From Chitinophagaceae bacterium (GTDB lineage Bacteria; Bacteroidota; Bacteroidia; Chitinophagales; Chitinophagaceae): 64,000 nucleotides of DNA. Made by a program: the position numbers and the translations under genes. A model generated the notes under the pieces. The model ran no database searches. It saw nothing but the letters and a program-made list of their open reading frames with translations, and was not told the DNA's origin. Of the stretch, positions 35,356-43,615 are shown piece by piece; positions within the stretch are counted from its first letter, which is position 1, and each line of letters opens with the position of its first letter. Location of the stretch: the NCBI GenBank assembly GCA_016710745.1, contig JADJVB010000013.1, forward strand, positions 310,001 through 374,000. Direction: 5' to 3'.

Positions 35356-36307
35356 AACGCAGTTGATATATATTGTATTCTGTGCCCTGATCGTGGTTGC
35401 TTTAATATTTGATTTGGGATTACTCAGTAAAAAAAATCAGGTCATCAGTTTAAAAAAGGCCCTGGTGCAAACTGTTTTTTGGGTATTGTTATCGATTGCT
35501 TTTTGTGGATTTATTTTATTTGAGAATGTGGGTGGTAATGGAAAAGAGGATGCCCTGGCTTATATATCTGCCTATCTGCTTGAGTGGTCACTGTCTATCG
35601 ATAATATTTTTGTATTTATCATTATCTTTTCCTTTTTTAAAGTTAAGCCTGAAAATTATTCCAGGGTTTTATTGCTGGGTATTTTGATGGCCATTTTTTT
35701 CAGGATAATTTTCATCGCTGTGGGCAGCGAACTGGTTGCGCGGTTCGATTGGATCATGTATGTATTTGGCGCATTCCTGGTTTATACCGGAATTAAAATG
35801 TACAGCAGTAAAGAAGAGGCAGAGTTTAATCCCGGGAAAAGCTGGTCTTACCGGTTTATTCGAAAATATATGCGGGTTATCAATGTTGAACCCAATGGAC
35901 GTTTTATGATCGTTCGCAACGATAAAGCCTATTTCACCACACTGGCCATGGTGGTGGTTATGCTGGGTTTCATTGACATCGTTTTTGCAGTTGACTCTAT
36001 TCCTGCTGTTTTTTCGATCATACCCGATCCGTCCAAGAAGTTATTGATTTACTCGTCCAATATTTTTGCGGTGTTGGGTTTACGTAGCTTGTTCTTTTTA
36101 TTAAGGGGGGCGGCCAGTAAATTTGATTACCTGCAGCAGGGTATCGCCTTTGTTTTATTATACATCGGTGTAAAAATGCTGGTGGCCTATTGGGTACATG
36201 TGCCGATTTGGGTTTCGTTACTGGTTATCGTAGTGTGTATATCGGGATCAATTTTTTATTCCATATATCACCAGCGCAAAGGGGCACCCGAAGATTTAGT
36301 TGATTAA
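35348..36307 (+). CDS. TerC/Alx family integral membrane protein
   Basis: This 319-residue protein has about eight to nine membrane helices and the TerC-family acidic motifs: LEWSLSIDNIFVF near residue 75 and FIDIVFAVDSIPAVFSI near residue 205. Family members handle metal ions (Mn2+ export in Alx/MeeF-type proteins) or confer tellurite resistance. The substrate here is not known. The gene overlaps the end of gldG, so it probably belongs to the same transcript, although a link to gliding is not implied. Confidence 0.92.
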   Translation: MDKTQLIYIVFCALIVVALIFDLGLLSKKNQVISLKKALVQTVFWVLLSIAFCGFILFENVGGNGKEDALAYISAYLLEWSLSIDNIFVFIIIFSFFKVKPENYSRVLLLGILMAIFFRIIFIAVGSELVARFDWIMYVFGAFLVYTGIKMYSSKEEAEFNPGKSWSYRFIRKYMRVINVEPNGRFMIVRNDKAYFTTLAMVVVMLGFIDIVFAVDSIPAVFSIIPDPSKKLLIYSSNIFAVLGLRSLFFLLRGAASKFDYLQQGIAFVLLYIGVKMLVAYWVHVPIWVSLLVIVVCISGSIFYSIYHQRKGAPEDLVD

Positions 36308-36444
36308 AGCCGGATAATCTTGATCCAGGTACCGGCGCTGTATTTTTGGTCGTTCATAATTGTATCAGTCAGGTTTTCGGTGAAGTGATTCAGGTAAAGA
36401 AAAGGAAAATGGTCATCGGGCCAATAAAAATTTAAAAAAATCTA

Positions 36445-38937
36445 TTGTATTCCATTTCGCAAATAGCATCAGTTATAAAAGCTTCATCGGTTTTAAAAAA
36501 GCCGGATGGCGTTATTGAGCATATTTTACTCGACAGCAGGAAATTGTTGTTTCCTGCTACCACGGTTTTTTTTGCCATAACTGGACTGAGAAGAGATGGC
36601 CATTTATTTATCGACGAGTTGTACGGGAAAGGTGTTCGGTATTTTGTGGTGGATGATCAATTTTCAGAAGATGAGACAGGCCAATATCCCGATGCCGTGT
36701 TTTTGCAAGTGCCTGATGTTTTACTGGCTTTGCAGTCACTTACCGCTTTTCACCGCCAACAGTTTGAGTTGCCCGTTATTGGGATAACGGGCAGCAATGG
36801 AAAAACTGTGGTGAAGGAATGGTTGTTTCAATTGCTGCAGGATGATTTCAATATTGTAAGAAGTCCTAAAAGTTATAATTCGCAAATAGGGGTGCCGCTT
36901 AGTGTTTGGCAGATCAATTCCCGGCATACGCTCGGGATTTTTGAAGCGGGCATTTCTCAGCCGGATGAAATGCAGAAACTGGCAAAGGTCATTCAGCCTT
37001 CCATTGGCGTATTTACTTCCATTGGGGAGGCACACGGTGAAGGATTCCTGAATATCCGGCAAAAAATAAATGAGAAACTCAGGTTGTTTGTGAAAAGCGA
37101 TCTGTTGATCTACTGTGCCGATGATCCGGATATGAATGAAGCCGTATTATTATTTAACAGCAACGTACGGGCTGGAGATGAGTTTAAGATGTTTAGCTGG
37201 AGCCGGAAAAATGAGGCTTCGCTGCAAATAACCGGTATTGCAATAGAGAAAGGGCTTAGTCATATTTCTGCTATATTCCGTTCTCTGCCTATCGAACTCA
37301 AAATACCTTTTACGGATGCCGCTTCAGTAGAGAATGCCATTACCTGTTGTTGTGTTTTATTGTATCTGGGTATTGAACCGGCTTCGATTGCCAAACGAAT
37401 GCGCACACTGCGGCCGGTTGAAATGCGCCTCGAATTAAAACAGGGTATTAACAACTGCTCGGTAATAAACGATAGTTACAGTGCGGATATGAATTCGCTG
37501 ACGATGGCGCTTGATTTTTTACAACAGCAGCAACAACACGAAAAACGAACCCTGATCCTGAGTGATATTTTGCAGTCGGGTAAGAGCAGTGCTGAGCTGT
37601 ATGCGGATGTTGCCTTGATATTGGAACAGAAACAAATCAATCGATTTATCGGAATAGGCACCGAAATCGGCAGACAAAAAAATGCGTTTAAAAATATTGC
37701 CGAAACCGTTTTCTTCAATTCTACTGCTGAGTTTAAGCAGCAGTTTTACAGTCAGCATTTTCATGACGAAACCATCCTGCTAAAAGGGGCCAGGCTTTTC
37801 GAGTTCGAGCAGATCAGTCATTTGCTTGAAGAGAAAATACACCAAACTGTTCTTGAGATCAATCTCAATGCCATAACCCATAATTTAAACACCTATCAGC
37901 AATTACTTAAGCCCGGAGTTAAATTAATGGCCATGGTAAAAGCTTTCAGCTATGGTAGCGGCAGTTTTGAAATAGCCAACCTGCTGCAGTTTCATCATGT
38001 AGATTACCTGGCCGTTGCCTATGCGGATGAGGGCGTGGAGTTGCGTAAAGCAGGTATTAAATTGCCTATTATGGTAATGAATGCCGAGGAGATCACCTTC
38101 GATATATTGGTTCAGTATAACCTGGAACCGGAATTATTTTCCTTTGGTATGTTAACCAGTTTTGAAGATTACTTAATGCAGAGTGGGATTAATAATTACC
38201 CTGTGCATATCAAGCTGGATACCGGTATGCGCAGGCTGGGATTTGAAAAGAACGATATACCGGAACTATGCAGCCGCCTGGCAACGACATCTGTTTTTAA
38301 AATTCAAACGGTTTTTTCGCACCTGGCTGCCAGCGATTCTGTTTTACATGATGATTTTACCAATACACAGGCCAAAGCGTTTGAAGAAGCCTGCGATCAG
38401 GTTCAACAGGTTATCAATTACCAGGTTATCCGTCATATTGCAAATACATCGGCCATACACCGGCATAAGCATATTCAGCTTGACATGATCCGGCTTGGTA
38501 TTGGATTATATGGGGTAGATGCAGATCCTGCTATACAAAAACTTTTAAAGAATGTAACCACGCTAAAAACCACCATCTCGCAGATCAAAAAAATAAGGGC
38601 CGGCGAAAGTATTGGCTACAGCAGGAAAGGTATCGCTTCGAAAGATAGTGTTATCGCCACAGTTCGTATTGGATATGCTGATGGCTATCCCCGGCTCTTG
38701 AGCAATGGTGTTGGAAAAATGCTGGTTTCGGGCAATGCGGTTCCGGTTATTGGCAATGTTTGTATGGATATGACCATGTTGGATATAACCGGCGTTGATG
38801 CTGCCGAAGGCGACGAAGTGATCGTGTTTGGTGCTAACCTGCCAGTAAGCCAACTGGCTGTTCTGGCTCAAAGTATTCCATATGAAATATTGACCGGTAT
38901 ATCACAACGGGTAAAAAGGGTCTATTTTGAAGAATAG
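36445..38937 (+). CDS. Bifunctional MurF-like ligase / alanine racemase
   Basis: The 830-residue fusion joins a MurF-type Mur ligase (about 1-455) to a full alanine racemase (about 465-830). The ligase half has the ATP loop GSNGKT at 116-121. The racemase half has the PLP Lys499 in VKAFSYGSG and the catalytic Tyr region SIGYSRKGI. The ligase motif that reads YNANP in true MurF is NDSYSADMNS at 342-351, so its activity may differ. A separate complete murF occurs at 57126-58448. I accept a TTG start at 36445 because MYSISQIASVI is the normal beginning and no ATG is near. Confidence 0.93.
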   Translation: MYSISQIASVIKASSVLKKPDGVIEHILLDSRKLLFPATTVFFAITGLRRDGHLFIDELYGKGVRYFVVDDQFSEDETGQYPDAVFLQVPDVLLALQSLTAFHRQQFELPVIGITGSNGKTVVKEWLFQLLQDDFNIVRSPKSYNSQIGVPLSVWQINSRHTLGIFEAGISQPDEMQKLAKVIQPSIGVFTSIGEAHGEGFLNIRQKINEKLRLFVKSDLLIYCADDPDMNEAVLLFNSNVRAGDEFKMFSWSRKNEASLQITGIAIEKGLSHISAIFRSLPIELKIPFTDAASVENAITCCCVLLYLGIEPASIAKRMRTLRPVEMRLELKQGINNCSVINDSYSADMNSLTMALDFLQQQQQHEKRTLILSDILQSGKSSAELYADVALILEQKQINRFIGIGTEIGRQKNAFKNIAETVFFNSTAEFKQQFYSQHFHDETILLKGARLFEFEQISHLLEEKIHQTVLEINLNAITHNLNTYQQLLKPGVKLMAMVKAFSYGSGSFEIANLLQFHHVDYLAVAYADEGVELRKAGIKLPIMVMNAEEITFDILVQYNLEPELFSFGMLTSFEDYLMQSGINNYPVHIKLDTGMRRLGFEKNDIPELCSRLATTSVFKIQTVFSHLAASDSVLHDDFTNTQAKAFEEACDQVQQVINYQVIRHIANTSAIHRHKHIQLDMIRLGIGLYGVDADPAIQKLLKNVTTLKTTISQIKKIRAGESIGYSRKGIASKDSVIATVRIGYADGYPRLLSNGVGKMLVSGNAVPVIGNVCMDMTMLDITGVDAAEGDEVIVFGANLPVSQLAVLAQSIPYEILTGISQRVKRVYFEE

Positions 38938-39020
38938 ACTGGAAAGTTAATAAGGGTTAGCAAGTTTAGCAAGTTTATGAGGTTAGAAAGTGCAGTGGGT
39001 TAAATTGAAAACTTTCGTTA

Positions 39021-39087
39021 CCTAACCCCTAAACCCCTAAACACCCCAAACCCCCCAAACTCCCCAAACCCCCTAAATCTCCCAAAC
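39021..39087 (+). repeat. Telomere-like C-rich tandem repeats upstream of lspA
   Basis: About eight units of the form CCCCTAAA or CCCCAAA, period eight to nine bases, run in tandem and end 17 bases before the lspA -7 box. The minus strand carries regularly spaced G-runs and could form a G-quadruplex. Just upstream (38950-38980) is another short direct repeat of GCAAGTTTA. Confidence 0.75.
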
Positions 39088-39103
39088 AAAAACACTAATC
39101 TCT

Positions 39104-39111
39104 TATCTTTG
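39104..39111 (+). promoter_or_regulatory. Exact -7 box TATCTTTG of lspA
   Basis: TATCTTTG ends nine bases before the lspA ATG at 39121, predicting a very short leader. Confidence 0.5.
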
Positions 39112-39120
39112 ATACTTATT

Positions 39121-39819
39121 ATGAAAGCAAGACACGTAACCGTTGTTATTTTATTGATCATCATTGCCGACCAGGTGCTTAAGCTATGGATTAAAACCAG
39201 TTTTCACCTCAATGAATCCCGGTCGGTGATTGGAAGTGGTTTTCAACTGTATTTTGTTGAGAATCCGGGTATGGCCTATGGCTGGAAATTCGGTGGCGAT
39301 TGGGGGAAGATGATACTTACGGTATTCAGGATGGGCGCGGTTGTGTTTGGAACCTGGTACCTGCGGAAGATCATTAAAGAACATTATAATAAAGGGTTTA
39401 TTTTTTGTGCTGCACTGGTTTATGCGGGTGCATTGGGCAATCTGATCGATTCTTCGTTTTACGGGATGATATTTGATAAGGGGATGACGGTTGACCCCGC
39501 CATTAAAGAATATATCGGATATAACGGACTGGCGGTTTTTTCTTCAAAAGGCTATGCTTCGTTTTTACATGGCAACGTAGTTGACATGTTGTATTTTCCG
39601 GTAATTAAAGGGCATTTCCCTTCCTGGTTTCCGGTTTGGGGTGGAGATGATTTCGAATTCTTCAGGCCTATATTTAACATTGCAGATGCATCAATTACCA
39701 CGGGCGTGATCAGTATTTTAGTTTTTCAAAAACGTTTTTTCAAGCAGCAAAATAAAAGGCAATTGCATCCTACAGTGGAAACCAATGCACTTGTTAATGA
39801 TGAGTCGCAGGTTTCATAA
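39121..39819 (+). CDS. lspA: Lipoprotein signal peptidase
   Basis: LspA cleaves the signal of prolipoproteins in the inner membrane, which matters here because many lipoproteins are encoded nearby. The 232-residue product has four membrane helices and the two catalytic Asp residues: Asp110 in GALGNLIDSSFYG and Asp189 in FNIADASITTG. It is longer than the usual 160-170 residues because of an insertion around 115-180 and an extended polar C-terminal tail, as is common in this phylum. The start is the ATG at 39121. An upstream TTG at 39109 lies inside the promoter box region. Confidence 0.93.
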   Translation: MKARHVTVVILLIIIADQVLKLWIKTSFHLNESRSVIGSGFQLYFVENPGMAYGWKFGGDWGKMILTVFRMGAVVFGTWYLRKIIKEHYNKGFIFCAALVYAGALGNLIDSSFYGMIFDKGMTVDPAIKEYIGYNGLAVFSSKGYASFLHGNVVDMLYFPVIKGHFPSWFPVWGGDDFEFFRPIFNIADASITTGVISILVFQKRFFKQQNKRQLHPTVETNALVNDESQVS

Positions 39820-39837
39820 AAAACATATCTTTAATTC

Positions 39838-40911
39838 ATGAAAATTTCTTCTTTAATAAGGCTGAATGATTTGCTGATGGTGACGGCCCTGTCTTTTCTT
39901 TTATTGCCTTCCTGTAATAAACTGGAAGATACGAATCCCGATGGCGTTTCAGTTGGCAATTTAAAAAAATCAACCAATGGTTCCTGTTTACCTATGGTAG
40001 TAAGGGGTATCTATAAAGTTGACAGTATTTTGACCGATGATAATTATGTAGATATAGAAGTGGATGTAAGCGTTGGCGGAAATTTTGACATAACAACAGA
40101 TTCTATAAACGGTGTTGTATTTAAGAAAAAAGGCACCATCGGCGAAGGGCCGGGAGCTATTCGTTTATACGCGTCGGGTAAACCTGTTATTGCTGGCGTA
40201 TCTACATTCACGATCAGGTATGGTTTAAGCAGTTGCACGTTTGACGTAAACGTATATGACCAGGGCCTGGGTACGGCCTTATATACCCTGGGTGGATCAC
40301 CGGGCAATTGTTCCATTTCTTCGATCAATGGTAATTATATTGTTGGCCAGCCAATGACCGCTTCCAACACAGCTGAGCTGACCGTTAATGTGAATACGGT
40401 GGGTACTTATATTATTAATGGCAACACGATCAATGGCGTAAGCTTTAGCGTTGATAGTACATTTATAAATCCCGGAATTCAAACCATTAGATTAAAGGCT
40501 TCCGGCACTCCGTCTGCCAGCGGGGTTTTTACTTACCCGGTTACTAATTTAACAACAACCTGTAGTTTTCCGGTTACCTATACCGCAACCGTTGCCAACG
40601 CGAATTTCGTACTCAGTGGTACTCCCGGTAATTGTACCGGTGCCACGGTAATGGGTACCTATACTGCAGGTACAGCTTTAGGAGCCGGAAACAAAGTTGT
40701 CGTTAATGTTAATGTTACCTCGCCCGGTAATTATAATATATCCACTACAACGGTGAACGGCATTAGCTTTTCGGCCAGTGGTACGTTTAATTTAACCGGA
40801 CAAATACAGGTTAACCTGGCAGGCACCGGAACACCAACGGCTGCGGGTAATTTTAATTTCCCACTGAGCGGGGGTGGAACAACCTGTGGATTTTCGGTGC
40901 TGTGTAATTGA
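39838..40911 (+). CDS. Lipoprotein with three tandem Ig-like repeats
   Basis: The 357-residue product has an N-terminal lipoprotein signal ending LLPSC and then three tandem domains of about 95-100 residues. Each opens with a Cys (SCLPMVVRGIY, NCSISSINGNY, NCTGATVMGTY) and closes with another (SSCTFDV, TTCSFPV, TTCGFSV). A shared core of the type INGVSFS...PGIQTIRLKASGTP lies between. A disulphide or paired Cys per domain is likely. It lies 18 bases after lspA and may be co-transcribed. Function unknown. Confidence 0.8.
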   Translation: MKISSLIRLNDLLMVTALSFLLLPSCNKLEDTNPDGVSVGNLKKSTNGSCLPMVVRGIYKVDSILTDDNYVDIEVDVSVGGNFDITTDSINGVVFKKKGTIGEGPGAIRLYASGKPVIAGVSTFTIRYGLSSCTFDVNVYDQGLGTALYTLGGSPGNCSISSINGNYIVGQPMTASNTAELTVNVNTVGTYIINGNTINGVSFSVDSTFINPGIQTIRLKASGTPSASGVFTYPVTNLTTTCSFPVTYTATVANANFVLSGTPGNCTGATVMGTYTAGTALGAGNKVVVNVNVTSPGNYNISTTTVNGISFSASGTFNLTGQIQVNLAGTGTPTAAGNFNFPLSGGGTTCGFSVLCN

Positions 40912-41029
40912 AAAGGAATTGAATCGACCAAAATGTTAATGATTTTTAACAGCCCGTTTTTTACATAAAAATTAATGAACTTTACAAATAGCATGCTACC
41001 CTTTGGTGAAACGTCAAAAAAATTGATCA

Positions 41030-41887
41030 ATGAATAAATTATTTCCGCTTTTGTTTGCTGTTGTTGCATTTTCTTTTTATTCCTGTGAAAAAGAATACAG
41101 TTTGGAAAATGGCACCAGTGTGGGCAGCGACCTGATCGTGGGTATTGACTGCCGTATCAGCAAAATTGTTTATATCGATAGTTCAAGCAATATTGGTATT
41201 GGTTCAATCGATGCGGTGATAAACAGTTTGGACGATGTTTCCAAAATAACCAGGTTCGACAGCCTATCGAATACGATATCAAATATAATAACACCTGTTT
41301 ATACCAACGATTCGATCTATATTAATGCGGATGAGTATTTTGTTTATGGCTCCAACAAACGAATCATTAAAATGCACGGCCTGGTTGATCCAACTGATCC
41401 GTTCTCAATTCAGTTTGATGTATTTTACTTATACGATGCGGCCGGGCACCTGATTATTAAGGATTATTTCCTAACCAGCAATCCAATAAATCCTTATAAA
41501 CGGGTAACCTACAGTTATGCAGATGGTAACCTTTCCCATATGAGTGCTGTTGATCTGTTGAGTGGTGATATGGAAGCTGACGCTGATATGACTTACTACA
41601 GCAGCATTATTCCTCAAAAATCGATGTATATTTTTCCCGACGAAGTGCCATATGCTGATCTTAATCAATTTTTTAATTTCGGGCTGCGAAACTTTAATGC
41701 GGTTAAAGGGATGATCGTAAGGAGTTACGACCCGGGAAACGTGGTTAGAGATTCCGCCGTGTCTACTTTTAGCAGTTATACCATGAGCCGCGATAATTAT
41801 GTTATCGGTGTTTATATGTTGGGTGATGATCAGCCATCTATTCCGGCGGCGGTGGGTAAACTGAATTTTAGTTATAAGTGCAGGTAA
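41030..41887 (+). CDS. Hypothetical lipoprotein
   Basis: This 285-residue product has a lipobox ending FYSC followed by EKEYSLENGTS, a start often seen in Chitinophagaceae lipoproteins. The remaining beta-rich region contains repeated strands such as FYLYDAAGHLIIKDYF and YSYADGNLSHMSAVD, which resemble YD/RHS-like single strands. I do not recognise a defined family. It ends just before a strong terminator and is convergent with fumC. Confidence 0.75.
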   Translation: MNKLFPLLFAVVAFSFYSCEKEYSLENGTSVGSDLIVGIDCRISKIVYIDSSSNIGIGSIDAVINSLDDVSKITRFDSLSNTISNIITPVYTNDSIYINADEYFVYGSNKRIIKMHGLVDPTDPFSIQFDVFYLYDAAGHLIIKDYFLTSNPINPYKRVTYSYADGNLSHMSAVDLLSGDMEADADMTYYSSIIPQKSMYIFPDEVPYADLNQFFNFGLRNFNAVKGMIVRSYDPGNVVRDSAVSTFSSYTMSRDNYVIGVYMLGDDQPSIPAAVGKLNFSYKCR

Positions 41888-41902
41888 TTTTTATAAACAA
41901 TG

Positions 41903-41940
41903 TAAGAGAGGCTGTCTGTAAAGGCGGCCTCTCTTATTTT
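41903..41940 (+). terminator. Intrinsic terminator of the lipoprotein gene
   Basis: The arms TAAGAGAGGC and GCCTCTCTTA pair perfectly and are followed by a T-rich run. Confidence 0.75.
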
Positions 41941-42038
41941 TTATGTGTTTGGCCACTGGATAGTATCTCTGAGTTAAGTATTATTTTAATTTGAGTGGAT
42001 ACGGTTTATAGTTAGAGTTTGCGTAGTGGCCTGACACA

Positions 42039-43436
42039 TTAGATCTTTCCAACCATATTCCCCGGTATCACCCATTCGTCAAATTCTTTTGCCGTAACAT
42101 AGCCTAATTTTACGGCCATCTCTTTTAACGTAGTTCCCTCCTTATGCGCTTTTTGCGCAATTTCGGCCGACTTATAATATCCTATTTTGGTATTTAAGGA
42201 AGTTACCAGCATCAATGAATTATCAACATGCTTTTTTATATTGGCTTTGATAGGCTCAATACCCACAGCACATTTATCATTAAACGAAACACAGCCATCA
42301 CCGATCAACCGGGCGCTGTGCAAAAAGTTGTAAATCATCACCGGTTTAAAAACATTTAACTCAAAGTGGCCATTGCTGCCACCGATACCAATGGTAACAT
42401 CATTACCCATTACCTGCGCCGCGATCATGGTTAATGCTTCGCACTGTGTTGGGTTTACTTTACCCGGCATAATCGATGAGCCAGGTTCATTATCGGGGAT
42501 ATGTATTTCGCCAATACCACTTCTTGGCCCCGATGACAACATGCGGATATCATTGGCGATCTTCATCAAACTTACAGCCACCACTTTTAATGCAGCGTGT
42601 GCTTCCACGATGGCATCATGTGCAGCGAGTGCTTCAAATTTATTGTCGGCGGTTTTAAAAGGCAGTTTGGTTAGTTTGGCAATATGCTTCGCCACAAGCA
42701 CATCATATTTGGGAGGCGTGTTAATGCCGGTGCCAACAGCAGTGCCGCCCAAAGCCAGTTCGCTCAAATGGGCCAACGTATTTTTAATAGCTTTTAATCC
42801 ATGATCCAGCTGCGAAACATAACCACTGAATTCCTGTCCAACGGTTAACGGCGTTGCATCCATAAAATGGGTACGGCCAATTTTAACCACTTTCATGTAC
42901 GCCTTGGATTTTTTAGCCAGGGTGTTGCGAAGTTTGGTAATACCCGGGATGGCGATTTCCATTAAAATTTTATACGCAGCAATATGCATTGCCGTAGGGA
43001 ACGTGTCATTACTACTCTGGCTTTTATTAACATCGTCATTGGGATGCAGGTATTTTTCTTTATCAGATAACTTACCTCCGTTTATCACATGGCCCCGATA
43101 AGCTATCACTTCATTTACATTCATATTGCTTTGTGTGCCGCTTCCGGTTTGCCAAACAACTAATGGGAAATAATCATCCAGTTTTCCGTCCAGTATTTCT
43201 TTACATACTTTACCGATCAGGTCGGCTTTCTTTTTAGTCAGCACACCTGCTTCCTGATTGGTAATGGCAGCAGCATGTTTTAAGTAAGCAAATGCCCTGA
43301 TGATCTCTTTGGGCATTTTATTGATGTCCTGCGCAATTTTAAAATTATCAATGCTGCGTTGGGTTTGTGCACCGTAGTAGGCATTTACAGGCACTTTTAC
43401 TTCACCCATTGTATCTTTTTCTATTCTGTATTCCAT
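42039..43436 (-). CDS. fumC: Class II fumarate hydratase
   Basis: This 465-residue enzyme of the fumarase/aspartase superfamily converts fumarate to malate in the TCA cycle. It begins MEYRIEKDTMGEVKVPVNAYYGAQTQRSI and contains the signature GSSIMPGKVNP near residue 320, SGSGTQSNMNVNE-like residues (TGSGTQSNMNVNEV), and the active-site region GRTHFMDATPLT. All are typical of FumC rather than argininosuccinate lyase or aspartase. It is a single gene with its own promoter. Confidence 0.94.
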   Translation of the reverse strand: MEYRIEKDTMGEVKVPVNAYYGAQTQRSIDNFKIAQDINKMPKEIIRAFAYLKHAAAITNQEAGVLTKKKADLIGKVCKEILDGKLDDYFPLVVWQTGSGTQSNMNVNEVIAYRGHVINGGKLSDKEKYLHPNDDVNKSQSSNDTFPTAMHIAAYKILMEIAIPGITKLRNTLAKKSKAYMKVVKIGRTHFMDATPLTVGQEFSGYVSQLDHGLKAIKNTLAHLSELALGGTAVGTGINTPPKYDVLVAKHIAKLTKLPFKTADNKFEALAAHDAIVEAHAALKVVAVSLMKIANDIRMLSSGPRSGIGEIHIPDNEPGSSIMPGKVNPTQCEALTMIAAQVMGNDVTIGIGGSNGHFELNVFKPVMIYNFLHSARLIGDGCVSFNDKCAVGIEPIKANIKKHVDNSLMLVTSLNTKIGYYKSAEIAQKAHKEGTTLKEMAVKLGYVTAKEFDEWVIPGNMVGKI

Positions 43437-43467
43437 GTTTTTTTCGATTTAAATTAAGTTAAAGGAT

Positions 43468-43475
43468 CAAAGTTA
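43468..43475 (-). promoter_or_regulatory. Exact -7 box TAACTTTG of fumC
   Basis: On the minus strand TAACTTTG lies about 31 bases before the fumC ATG, giving a short leader. Confidence 0.45.
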
Positions 43476-43615
43476 AATGATTATAGGTAGGGGTGAAAAT
43501 ACCACGTAAAATATGCCAAAAAAAGATATTAACATATGTATATTTACTATTTTTTGAATAACTCTTTGGAGATATATTTACAGTCAATTTTATTTACTTT
43601 AACTAAATATTTTTT

